DNA from: Bradyrhizobium sp. B097
Lineage (GTDB): Bacteria; Pseudomonadota; Alphaproteobacteria; Rhizobiales; Xanthobacteraceae
DNA length: 64,000 nt
Direction: 5' to 3'
Assembly: GCF_038957035.1 (NCBI RefSeq)
Contig: NZ_CP152412.1
Span: forward strand, 1,174,501-1,238,500
Position 1 is the stretch's first letter. Each line of letters starts with the position of its first letter. Shown here one piece after another: positions 57,501 to 64,000 of this stretch. The translations under genes and the position numbers were made by a program. Below the pieces are notes generated by a model. The model saw nothing but the letters and a program-made list of their open reading frames with translations, was not told the origin of the DNA and did no database searches.

Positions 57501-58822
57501 CGAACGTGACCGCAGTTCATGGTGAGACGTCGGCGCTCGCCTCGAGCCTGTTCTCGACCTCGGACCCCGAGAGCGATGCGATCACCCAGTACGCGTTCTG
57601 GGACACCGGCGGCAATGGTCACTGGGTGGTGAATGGTGTCGCCCAGGCCGCCAACGTCGAGATCGATGTCGCTGCGGCGAACCTGTCACAGGTGAGCTAC
57701 GTGTTCGGGCCTGGCGGCTCTCCAGCCGACACGCTCTATGTGCGGGCGAACGACGGATCGAAGTGGAGCACCTGGACTGCGTTCACGGCAACGCCGGGAC
57801 CCGACACGGCTCCGGTCGTGACGGCAGCGAACGCGACCGGGATCCACGACCATTCGGTGGTGGCCTCGAGCCTGTTCTCGACCTCGGATGCCGAGAGCGA
57901 TCCGATCACCCAGTACGCGTTCTGGGACACCGGCGGCAATGGTCACTGGGTGGTGAACGGTGTCGCCCAGGCCGCCAACGCCGAGATCGATGTTGCGGCG
58001 GCGAACCTGTCGCAGGTCAGCTACGTGTTCGGCCCCGGCGGTTCGACGCCCGATACGCTCTGGGTGCGGGCCAATGACGGCAGCATGTGGAGCGCCTGGA
58101 AGAGCTTCACGGCGACCGCCACCAACCAGGCGCCGACGGTCGCGGTCTCCAACGTCGTGACGGTCTCGGGGCAGACCTTTGCTGCTGCGAACCTCGTCAC
58201 TGCGACGGACGCCGACGGCGATGCCATCACGAAATATGCGCTGTGGGATTCCAACTCGAACGGGCGCTGGAACGTTGGCGGAGTGAACCAGCCGGCGAAT
58301 ACCGAGATCGACGTGACGGCGGCACAGCTTGCCCAGGCGACCTATCAGGCCGGCTCGGGCACCGACCAACTCTGGATCCGGGCCAATGACGGCACCGCGT
58401 GGGGAGCCTGGCAGTCGTTCAACGTGACGGGAGAGAGCCCGAGCAGCGCCACCATCGTCCCGAGCGGCACCCTCGAATTGCCGGGGGCGTCGAATGCCGC
58501 CGTGGCGTTCCAGGGCTCGACGGGGACGCTGAAGCTCGACAATTCCGCGAGCTTTAGCGGGACCGTCGCCGGGATGACCGGTTCGGACGCGATCGATTTC
58601 GCGAACATCAATTTCGCGAACGTTCACACGCCGACCTTCAGCGGAGACTCAACGCACGGAACGCTCACGGTGACGGACGGCACCGTCACGGCGAGCATTG
58701 CGCTGCTCGGCAACTACATGGCCTCGACCTTCACGACCTCGAGTGATGGCCATGGCGGTACCCTGGTTGTCGATCCGCCGGCGATGCAGGTCAGCCAGCT
58801 TGCGCAGCCACAGCATGCGTGA
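51590..58822 (+). CDS. Giant AIDA-repeat adhesin-like protein, probable type I secretion substrate
   Basis: A 2410-residue repeat protein. Residues 1 to about 1150 are AIDA-type strand-loop-strand repeats with phrases SSGG..NV.AG and GGVENVLSGG, the class glycosylated by TibC/AAH enzymes. Residues about 1203-2282 are ten ~109-residue repeats (ASSLFSTSD, ITQYAFWDTGGNGHW, LYVRANDG). The last 125 residues (TLELPGASNAAVAFQG, LLGNYMASTF) look like a type I C-terminal cap. There is no N-terminal signal peptide, no beta-barrel and no RTX nonapeptide. Start ATG 51590 follows GGGGGAG. It sits 40 bases after the heptosyltransferase, so the two are one unit. Role: surface attachment or biofilm, by inference. 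Confidence 0.85.
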   Translation: MSTTVVSSGVTSSGLIETGGNTLEVLSGGSAASTTLSGGQLLVDAGGYAVGTTISSGGSAVVGAGGAGDRFAVSSGGTLNVAGTVNSFTAVFTGGVENIEAGGFISGAIGSGTGISGGTVNVLAGGSASYLSVSSGGVFNVAGTTLSMIGVRSGGVENVLSGGLISGAISSGTGVSAGGILNVLAGGSAAFVGVSSGGTFNVSGTVLSNVSVYDGGVENVFSGGVVTGVTGSGTGISGGTVNVLAGASLDHLTVSSGTLNVSAGGTAHNITVSGGGTMNVAGAITSNTLVSSGGIENILSGGSISGAIGAGTGVSGGTLNLSAGGFASYVGVSSGGIFNVAGTVLSSVGVYSGGVENVLSGGVVQGVSGGFGTAISGGTVNVQTGGTATAMFVYASGALNDSGIVTNQFVLSGGVETVSSGGLASGVQVSGGGLLDILAGGSATGVGDAGRVIVEAGGTADHILVSSGGVLSVGGTITSNTGILAGGVETVLSGGLISGASGSGTGISGGTLNLLAGGSAVFVGVSSGGTFNVAGTVLSNGMVFAGGVENVQSGGLITGDVSSGTGVIGTLNVQAGGSAAFVGVSSGGIFNVAGTVLSRVAVWDGGVENVLSGGVVTGVTGSGTGISGGTVNVLSGGALDHLTVSSGTLNVSAGGTAHNIAVSSGGTVNVAGTITSNTLVSSGGIENVLSGGLISGATGSGTGVLGTLNLLAGGSAAHVGVSSGGTFNVAGTVLGNVGVYDGGVENVLSGGVVTGVPGSGTGVSGGTVNVLSGGALDHLTVSSGTLNVSAGGTAHDLTVSSGTLNVAGTIISNTLVSSGGTENVLSGGFISGASSAATVIFAGGTVNVLAGGSATHVGVSSGGIFNVAGKVLSNTGVYAGGVENVLSGGSISGASGSGTGVSGGTLNLSAGATAAFVGVSSGGTFNVAGNVLRNVTVNNGGVENVLSGGSISGAIGSGTGVTSGGILNILAGGSASYVGVSSGGTFNVSGTVLSMVGVYAGGVENVFSGGVVTGAAGSGTGISGGTVNVFSGGALDHLAVSSGGVLNVASGGTAHNIGVSSGGVLNLAGTTTSNVFVFAGGSEIVSSGGSAGAVTISGGVVELQAGSLASGITFSGSGGQLKIDGTSLAGTTVSGLVLGDSIDLAGLSFVSGGSATLLPGNVLHVTEGASSFDVQLDATPGVRFSVGADSGSGTLVTARADVAPVTSAPNVTAIFGESSALASSLFSVTDADGDPITQYAFWDTQGNGHWVVNGVAQATNAEIDIGAANLSQVSYVFGPSGSTDTLYVRANDGTVWGAWTQFTAKAFVDTAPTVNAANVTAAHGQTSIAASSLFTVSDPDPDTMTQYAFWDTGGSGHWVVNGVAMPANTEIDITASQLSQVSYVFGPTGSAPDTLYIKANDGTLWGGWKSFTATPGPETAPVVTAANVTAAHGQTSALASSLFSTSDAESDPITQYAFWDTGGNGHWVVNGVAQAANVEIDVAAANLSQVSYVFGPGSSPADTLYVRANDGMLWGAWTAFTATPGPDQAPVVTAANVTAVHGETSALASSLFSTSDPESDPITQYAFWDTGGNGHWVVNGVAQAANVEIDVAAANLSQVSYVFGPGSSPADTLYVRANDGSKWGTWTAFTATPGPDQAPVVTASNVTAVHGETSALASSLFSTSDPESDPITQYAFWDTGGNGHWVVNGVAQAANVEIDVAAANLSQVSYVFGPGGSTPDTLYVRANDGSKWGTWTAFTATPGPDQAPVVTASNVTAVHGETSALASSLFSTSDPESDAITQYAFWDTGGNGHWVVNGVAQAANVEIDVAAANLSQVSYVFGPGSSPADTLYVRANDGSKWGTWTAFTATPGPDQAPVVTASNVTAVHGETSALASSLFSTSDPESDAITQYAFWDTGGNGHWVVNGVAQAANVEIDVAAANLSQVSYVFGPGSSPADTLYVRANDGSKWGTWTAFTATPGPDQAPVVTASNVTAVHGETSALASSLFSTSDPESDAITQYAFWDTGGNGHWVVNGVAQAANVEIDVAAANLSQVSYVFGPGGSPADTLYVRANDGSKWSTWTAFTATPGPDTAPVVTAANATGIHDHSVVASSLFSTSDAESDPITQYAFWDTGGNGHWVVNGVAQAANAEIDVAAANLSQVSYVFGPGGSTPDTLWVRANDGSMWSAWKSFTATATNQAPTVAVSNVVTVSGQTFAAANLVTATDADGDAITKYALWDSNSNGRWNVGGVNQPANTEIDVTAAQLAQATYQAGSGTDQLWIRANDGTAWGAWQSFNVTGESPSSATIVPSGTLELPGASNAAVAFQGSTGTLKLDNSASFSGTVAGMTGSDAIDFANINFANVHTPTFSGDSTHGTLTVTDGTVTASIALLGNYMASTFTTSSDGHGGTLVVDPPAMQVSQLAQPQHA
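51600..55040 (+). repeat. AIDA-type strand-loop-strand repeat array
   Basis: The 5' half of the adhesin gene encodes continuous short repeats of roughly 19 residues, seen as recurring VSSGG, NVLSGG and SGGT-VNV blocks; dividing the length suggests about 55-60 units. Larger blocks are also reused, for example GVVTGV-GSGTGISGGTVNVL with a following LDHLTVSSGTLNVSAGG, at about 52.25, 53.43 and 53.83 kb, with a diverged copy near 54.62 kb. Confidence 0.85.
55197..58437 (+). repeat. Ten tandem ~327-bp repeats
   Basis: Ten copies of a ~109-codon unit. Copies 4 to 8 (about 56.17-57.80 kb) are nearly identical at the base level; copies 1, 2, 9 and 10 are diverged. Homology between copies makes unequal recombination and assembly collapse likely. 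Confidence 0.9.
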
Positions 58823-59084
58823 GGCTTGAAGATAGGGCATGCGGAGCCACCAAGATAAGGTGGCTTCGCCTGCTGCCGATACCCGCGCAGCGATCGTGGC
58901 GCTCGAGCGACAAGGCATGTTGCCGTCCTGCGGCACGGCCGACATGGCGCTCGTGCGCCACGCGGCAGCGCGAAATAGCCGGGGCGCTCTTTAGGTCAGG
59001 CTGATCCGCCCGGCTGCTTCATCAAAATTTTCTGACGCCTCGCCGTCCGCACAGGATGGAGGGTTTTCAAATGGGGGGACTTTC
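58823..59084. other. Intergenic region with a hairpin
   Basis: AGCCACC (58845-58851) and GGTGGCT (58859-58865) form a 7-bp stem just after the adhesin stop, without a T tract. No gene is visible before the next start. Confidence 0.4.
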
Positions 59085-61604
59085 ATGCGGCTGGCGATCG
59101 GCGTTTTCACTTTTCTGCTCTCGGTCCATTCCGCGTCGGCACTCACGGACACGGAAAGGCAAATCATCGTCGAGAGAGTCAAGTCCGGAGACATCGCAGG
59201 TGGTGCGTACAAGCTCGAGATCAAACCGGAATACGCGGCCGATCTCAAAAAGAGGTCGCTGTTCGTTGAGCAAAGTGGTGGCAAAACGTACATAAATCGC
59301 GATCTGGACCCGGCCTGGCAGGACTGCATGAGCAAGGCTGGCGCGACATGGATGGTGAATCTTGTCGCAGGATACACCCCTGCCGGCCCGCTGGTTTCCT
59401 CCACCATCGATCTCACGGACCTTCCCAAGGTTGGCGATTGCAACAAGGACTGGCATCAGACGCTCTATCAGGCGGCCGTCGACATTCGGTTCGATGCAAT
59501 ATCGGCAGACGTCAAGATCGGCGACCAGCTCGTGAGGGAATACGTTGACCTCATATTTGGCAGCATCAACACCGACGTTGTCCAGCTTGAAAAGGACGGC
59601 AAGGTCATCAAGGCCGAGGTCAAGGATCTAAAGGGGGGCATGAAAACCCTTCAGGAGCAGGTCACGCAGCTGACGGGCGATCATAACAAGCTTGCCAAGC
59701 TTATTGTCGATGAGAACAAGAAACAGGTCGAAGCGGCGCAGGTTGCCGCGCAACATGAGCGCATCGCTGCCGGCGTTTCAACGGTTCAGCTGCTCGGCCG
59801 GATCGTTCTCCGAAATAACCCCGACGCACAGTACAAGCTCTCAACCGGCGTGAAGAGCGTGGGCGCGATCGCCGACGCGGTGGTGGAATTGGGGCGCAAT
59901 GGCGTAACCGATGCTGCGAAGATTCTGCTCAGCGGTAACATAGCAAATGCGGCACTTTCCATCGTCGGGCTCTTTGGACCGGGCGGGCAAGATCCGACCA
60001 TAGCGCTGTTGCAATCCGGCTTTGCTTCCGTGAGGGCGGATATTCACCAGCTCGAGTCTGAAATGAACGACAGATTCGACCGCGTCGATCGCGCCCTCGA
60101 TACGATCTATTCGTCAATGCAGACCCGGTTCGACGAGATCACCGACCGTCTGGATGTGTTCAACGGCCGGCTGGACGGCCTCTCGATCGTCCAGAAGCAG
60201 GAATACGATCTGTCGATCTCGGCATTCCAGGCCTTGTTGACGCAACAATACAAGATGCGGATCCAGACCTGCCTGAATCCGGAGGCGCCGAAATATCTAA
60301 CCTATGGTGATTTTGCACAATGCTTGACGGCTATCGCGTTGTACGGAACCGGCGATGCAGCGAACGATGTCTTTACCGGAGCCGTGTTTTTCGATGCGAC
60401 CCTCCAACCTGAACAGACGGTCGACAATCTGGACGCGCTCGATCCGGACTACTGGCGGGGCCTTCTGGCGGCCTCGCTCAAGAGCCCAAAGGCATCGGTC
60501 GCCGAGCCTGGACTATCTGCTATTCGGGTCGAAAGTCCGAGCCCGATGGGCTGGTCGGGGGCCGTCGACACCTACTTTGCGATACGGGCGCTTGCGCCAA
60601 AGCTGAAGAGTGCCAAAGAGATCAAGCTGTCGTCACTCACAGGCGGTTCGCTCAAGCATCTTGAAGAGACCGGAAACAAGCTCTTCGGCAGCGTGGTCGC
60701 ACTCCGAAAATATGGTGCACCCGTCGCAATGGATATCTACTTGCGGGACGCAAGAGCGGCGGCCAAGCCGTTGGCCAAGGCCATTGTCGCGCACCTGGCC
60801 GAGAGCAACCTCGGCGTCGTGGCGATTGGCGACTACCGCAAGAATACCGCCTATTTCTACCACGACGGAAACGACGTCGACTTCGACCTCTATCGAGGTT
60901 CGGCGGAGTACGTGACGGTCGGTCCCGACAAGGGTACGCTCGTCACGAACGTCTCGGTTCAACATCGCCACGTTGTGACCGGCTATCAGGCAACAGCGGC
61001 CAATGTCGCCTGGCTGCAGAAGTCGATGGACGACGCTTTGCATGATGATGCCAGCTTCGGGTTGGGCACCTACGAGCCTCCGGTCGTCACGCCTGCCGAT
61101 GATGTGAAAGCGGCCGTCAAGCAGGCCAACGCGACCTATCTGAGCAAGGTGAAGATGACAGAGTGGCCGGTGCAGGCCATCTCGGCCCTTCAGACAAGCC
61201 TTGCCGACTATGCCGGGACAGCGGAACTCAAGACTGCATGTTCGAAAATGTCCGAGAGCAAACGTTACCTCGACGCTCTGGCTACACTTTATCGAGGCCG
61301 AATCGATCTCACCAAGGGATGGCCAGCAGAATTGCAGGCGCTCCCGACCGGCACAGCCTCCGACGCCATCTGCGGCGACGTTGCAAGGGCCGTCTCGCAA
61401 GCCGGTCCGATTGAGGCCAAGGACGGACTTGCCGCGGACATTCTCGCCGATATCATCGCCGATCGGGTCAACGCCCGTCTGACGAAGCTGCGAAACGCAT
61501 ACGCTGCTGCGCCGATGGACGACAGCAAGCTCCCTGAGATCGAGCTCCGGCTGCAGCGCATTCAGCGCTGTCGGAAGCATACGGACAATCCCGTGTGTCT
61601 CTGA
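59085..61604 (+). CDS. Large secreted helical protein, pore-former-like, unknown family
   Basis: An 839-residue protein with a clear signal peptide (MRLAIGVFTFLLSVHSASA, cut near 19). Residues about 165-228 form a predicted coiled coil (QLEKDGKVIKAEVKDLK), residues about 255-298 a long hydrophobic helical stretch (DAAKILLSGNIANAALSIVG), and about 315-370 a second heptad region (ESEMNDRFDRVDRALDTIYS). That helix-hydrophobic hairpin-helix pattern recalls alpha-pore-forming toxins, but I recognise no family. Cysteines cluster in pairs suited to the periplasm. It starts 262 bases after the adhesin and could be functionally tied to the surface locus. Confidence 0.75.
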   Translation: MRLAIGVFTFLLSVHSASALTDTERQIIVERVKSGDIAGGAYKLEIKPEYAADLKKRSLFVEQSGGKTYINRDLDPAWQDCMSKAGATWMVNLVAGYTPAGPLVSSTIDLTDLPKVGDCNKDWHQTLYQAAVDIRFDAISADVKIGDQLVREYVDLIFGSINTDVVQLEKDGKVIKAEVKDLKGGMKTLQEQVTQLTGDHNKLAKLIVDENKKQVEAAQVAAQHERIAAGVSTVQLLGRIVLRNNPDAQYKLSTGVKSVGAIADAVVELGRNGVTDAAKILLSGNIANAALSIVGLFGPGGQDPTIALLQSGFASVRADIHQLESEMNDRFDRVDRALDTIYSSMQTRFDEITDRLDVFNGRLDGLSIVQKQEYDLSISAFQALLTQQYKMRIQTCLNPEAPKYLTYGDFAQCLTAIALYGTGDAANDVFTGAVFFDATLQPEQTVDNLDALDPDYWRGLLAASLKSPKASVAEPGLSAIRVESPSPMGWSGAVDTYFAIRALAPKLKSAKEIKLSSLTGGSLKHLEETGNKLFGSVVALRKYGAPVAMDIYLRDARAAAKPLAKAIVAHLAESNLGVVAIGDYRKNTAYFYHDGNDVDFDLYRGSAEYVTVGPDKGTLVTNVSVQHRHVVTGYQATAANVAWLQKSMDDALHDDASFGLGTYEPPVVTPADDVKAAVKQANATYLSKVKMTEWPVQAISALQTSLADYAGTAELKTACSKMSESKRYLDALATLYRGRIDLTKGWPAELQALPTGTASDAICGDVARAVSQAGPIEAKDGLAADILADIIADRVNARLTKLRNAYAAAPMDDSKLPEIELRLQRIQRCRKHTDNPVCL

Positions 61605-61641
61605 CGAGAGAAGCGGCCGGCATGACGTGCTCAGCGCGCGA

Positions 61642-63159
61642 TCACAGCGACGAGCTGTTGGAGACCGCTTCCGCCGGCGCTTCGTCGGCATTCGGGTCGG
61701 CCGCGGCCGTGGCCCAGGCGAGCTCGACGAGTGTCACGATCCGCCGGCCGGCACCGTCAAGCTGGCAGACAATGAGGCCTTGCTCCTCGATGTAGGTCAG
61801 AAGATGCCGGGCGCGGCGCAGCGAGTGCGTGCCATAGGCGCGGGCGATCGCTGCATCGCTCGGGCAGGGCCAGCCTTCCTTCGCGGCACGGGCGATCATC
61901 ATGAAGACGCCCTGCATGTCCTCGGGCAGGATGGCGGCACGCAGCGAGACATCCTGCCACGCGTCGTCCTCCGCCATCTCGGTGCCGAGCCCGGCGCGGG
62001 CGCGCGTCAGCATGCGGCGAAAATCGGTTAGCTCGGGCACGACGGCACCGAGACCCTCGATCCGGCAGCGGACCACGAACTCCTGATAGAGCACGCCGAT
62101 GGCGCGGAAGCCGGCGTCGGGCTCGGCGAGGATCGCGCGCAGGATGCGATCCAGCCGCTCACGCCGCTCGGCCAGCTGCTCGGCGCTCGGCGGCGGCTCC
62201 GTGGCTTCGGGATCTTGCTCCGGTGCCGGCTGCTTGGCGGCCATCAGCTGGCTGAGCAGGTCGGGCGGCGGTGTCCGGCGCGGCGGCCTGGCCGCCGTTT
62301 CAGGCGGCGGCGCAGCCAGGATAATCGCGCGCGCGTCTTCGAGCGCCGCTTCAGGCAGCGGCATCAGCCGCGGCGCCGCGTTGCGCGGTTGGGTGTCGGT
62401 TGGACCGATGCGCAAGCCCAGCGGACGGCGGGAGAGCGCGGGCCCCAGCGCCATGAATTGTCCGCGCTCCAGGTCGCGGAACGCCTCCGCCTGCCGCCGC
62501 TCCATGCCGAGCAGGTCGGCGGCGCGCGCCATGTCGATGTCGAGGAAGGTCCGGCCCATCAGGAAGTTCGATGCTTCGGCGGCGACATTCTTGGCGAGCT
62601 TGGCCAGCCGCTGGGTCGCGATGATCCCGGCAAGCCCGCGCTTGCGGCCGCGGCACATCAAATTGGTCATCGCGCCGAGCGAGAGCTTGCGCGCCTCGTC
62701 GGACACTTCGCCCGCGATCGCCGGCGCGAACAGCTGCGCCTCGTCCACCACCACCAGCATCGGATACCAGTGGTCGCGGGCAACCTCGAACATGCCGCCG
62801 AGGAAGGCCGCGGCGCGCCGCATCTGATTCTCGGCGTCGAGCCCCTCGAGATTGAGCACGGTCGAGACGCGATGGATGCGCACGCGCTCGCCGGCGACCT
62901 GCAGGCTGCGCTCGGTATGGTCCTCGGCATCGATGACGAGGTGACCGAATCGCTCGGCCAGGGTCACGAAGTCACCCTCGGGATCGATGATGGTCTGCTG
63001 CACCCATGGTGCGCTCTGTTCCAGCAGCCGGCGCAGCAGATGGGATTTGCCGGAACCGGAATTGCCCTGCACCAACAGGCGCGTCGCCAATAGCTCCTCG
63101 AGGTCGATGGCCGCCGAAGCGCCGGCCGTCGTCTGTCCCATCTCGATCGCTACGGTCAT
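61642..63159 (-). CDS. HerA-like/DUF87 ATPase
   Basis: A 505-residue ATPase of the HerA/FtsK-like group. Walker A is VQGNSGSGKSH (about 30-40), Walker B MLVVVDEAQLFAP, then a sensor stretch GIIATQRLAKLAKNVAAEASN. A proline-rich linker (about 285-330) leads to a C-terminal helical domain with winged-helix look (RAYGTHSLRRARHLLTYIEEQG). Its ATG is 63159; a TTG at 63171 is possible. No NurA, SIR2 or nuclease partner is adjacent. It is divergent from the TIR-STAND gene. Confidence 0.82.
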   Translation of the reverse strand: MTVAIEMGQTTAGASAAIDLEELLATRLLVQGNSGSGKSHLLRRLLEQSAPWVQQTIIDPEGDFVTLAERFGHLVIDAEDHTERSLQVAGERVRIHRVSTVLNLEGLDAENQMRRAAAFLGGMFEVARDHWYPMLVVVDEAQLFAPAIAGEVSDEARKLSLGAMTNLMCRGRKRGLAGIIATQRLAKLAKNVAAEASNFLMGRTFLDIDMARAADLLGMERRQAEAFRDLERGQFMALGPALSRRPLGLRIGPTDTQPRNAAPRLMPLPEAALEDARAIILAAPPPETAARPPRRTPPPDLLSQLMAAKQPAPEQDPEATEPPPSAEQLAERRERLDRILRAILAEPDAGFRAIGVLYQEFVVRCRIEGLGAVVPELTDFRRMLTRARAGLGTEMAEDDAWQDVSLRAAILPEDMQGVFMMIARAAKEGWPCPSDAAIARAYGTHSLRRARHLLTYIEEQGLIVCQLDGAGRRIVTLVELAWATAAADPNADEAPAEAVSNSSSL

Positions 63160-63522
63160 GTCCCGACTCAAATTGTCATTGCGGGACGCGGCTTAACAAG
63201 CCGATCGCGCCCCGTCGAGCGAACCGCGGCATGATCCCCAGGCACGACCGGGACTTCGACAATCTGGAAACCATTGCCGAGAAAGCGTCGCGCGACGATG
63301 GCCGCCGGATGCCAGCTGAGGTCGAGCGGTATGAGCTCGCTGATTGCGAGCCGAAGTCCGAGATCAATTGTGCGCAGACACCTCCGCTGGTTGGCGAGAC
63401 AATCCGGGTGCCTGACACGCCGCCATTGATCCGAAAAATCACAGTCTTTACGCACACTGTTTTAGGAGTACAACTATGTGGCGAGCATGCTGCCGGAGCA
63501 ATTGCTCCAAGGGGAGGTCGAG
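63160..63522. other. Divergent intergenic region before the TIR gene
   Basis: About 360 bases without a supported gene. It ends with AAGGGGAGG (63509-63517), a strong ribosome site that sets the GTG start of the TIR gene. An in-frame ATG at 63487 is the alternative start. Confidence 0.5.
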
Positions 63523-64000
63523 GTGCATCGCTGGTTCATCAGTTATCACTCGCCGGAACGCCCGCTTGCGGAACGCATCAAGCAAGGGATTGAAACGCAC
63601 GATGCGACTGCCAGCATTTTCTTTGCCCCGGCAAGTATGAGGGCTGGAGGATTCTGGACCAACCAGCTTGCCCAGGAGATCGCGACCTCAACTGTTTTTG
63701 TTCTGGTCCTGGGAGAATGCGGAATTGGGCCATGGCAAGTGCTGGAATATGGTGAAGCGCTCGATCGGAAGGTAGCGCACGACGATTTGCCGATTATCGT
63801 CCTGCTGCAGGAAGGACAGACCGCGCCGGGACTGCCGTTTCTGCGAAGACTGCACTGGATTGTGAGTGCGGATCTATCGTCTGCAGCCACAATAGCGCTC
63901 CTGTTTAGAGCAGCCGCGAACTCCACCGAAACTCCGCAAGCCCTCTGGCGTTACACTTCCCCATATCGGGGTCTCTCCGCGATGGAGCAAAAGGATAGCG
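63523..64000 (+). CDS. TIR-domain protein continuing into a STAND module, 3' end outside window
   Basis: The first 159 residues of a longer protein. Residues 1-115 are a TIR domain: WFISYHSPERPLAERIKQGI (strand A and helix), IFFAPASMRAGGFWTNQLA, VFVLVLGECGIGPWQVLEYG with a candidate catalytic Glu (about 75 or 78), and LPIIVLLQEGQ. Residues 146-159 (SPYRGLSAMEQKDS) match the linker that precedes a nSTAND-type NTPase in TIR-STAND proteins. TIR domains in such proteins hydrolyse NAD+ or signal. GTG 63523 follows AAGGGGAGG. The gene runs off the right edge, so the sensor domain is unseen. A defence role is inference from the family. Confidence 0.8.
   Translation, partial: MHRWFISYHSPERPLAERIKQGIETHDATASIFFAPASMRAGGFWTNQLAQEIATSTVFVLVLGECGIGPWQVLEYGEALDRKVAHDDLPIIVLLQEGQTAPGLPFLRRLHWIVSADLSSAATIALLFRAAANSTETPQALWRYTSPYRGLSAMEQKDS

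Noticed and set aside
55197..58437. CRISPR-like array from the regular 327-bp periodicity
   Set aside because: The units are coding, contiguous and far longer than CRISPR repeats, with no spacers.
55208..58627. Regular 87-codon frames antisense to the 327-bp repeats
   Set aside because: They recur with the exact period of the sense repeats and are a by-product of them.
51590..58822. RTX calcium-binding nonapeptides in the adhesin
   Set aside because: Glycine-rich SSGG and GSGTG blocks look similar at first, but the GGxGxDxxx spacing with Asp is absent.

Overview
The window looks like chromosome from a Bradyrhizobium-type alphaproteobacterium. The evidence is the high-GC rhizobial coding style, a Usg-family gene beside a CIRCE-type groESL operon, rhizobial-type IS21, IS66 and IS1595 elements or remnants, a Bradyrhizobium-like dispersed palindrome, and several sugar and organic-acid ABC transport cassettes. 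No rRNA gene, complete tRNA or CRISPR array was seen.

Layout. 1-6.9 kb: acyl-CoA catabolism (5'-cut aldehyde dehydrogenase, CitE-like CoA-ester lyase, class III CoA-transferase, two overlapping MaoC hydratase-like genes, alpha/beta hydrolase), a set that fits an itaconate/mesaconate-type branched dicarboxylate route. 7.5-10 kb: an intact IS21-family element that cuts into an older gene. 10-25.9 kb: a patchwork of stress genes and decay. It holds usg, CIRCE-groES-groEL, a group-II-intron-like RNA fragment, a ferredoxin with a frameshift, a cysteine-rich MarR regulator divergent from a broken rpoH copy, small zinc-ribbon and membrane proteins, a manA-glycosyltransferase-GH130 operon, two DNA-ligase remnants, IS1595 and IS66 remnants, and tRNA-3'-end-like scars. 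25.9-33.7 kb: a truncated tctA, then a ROK regulator and an RbsABC-type sugar importer bracketed by two GDSL/SGNH esterases. 34.1-41.7 kb: a LuxR-type regulator, a GlcG/HbpS-like protein, a MetX-like acyltransferase, a nitrate/taurine-type ABC transporter and a complete dihydroxyacetone kinase. 42.1-58.8 kb: a surface-protein locus. 59-64 kb: a large secreted helical protein, a HerA-like ATPase, and a TIR-STAND gene running off the right edge.

The most notable system is at 42-59 kb. A HlyB/HlyD type I secretion pair sits with a TibC-like autotransporter O-heptosyltransferase (with its four-cysteine finger) and a 2410-residue protein. That protein combines AIDA-type strand-loop-strand repeats, the usual heptosylation substrate, with ten ~109-residue repeats, but ends without a visible beta-barrel. 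A divergent 998-residue HExxH protein carries seven copies of the same long repeat. My inference is a heptosylated giant adhesin exported by type I secretion rather than by an autotransporter barrel. This is not proven. Positions, starts and families were read by eye; no database search was run.
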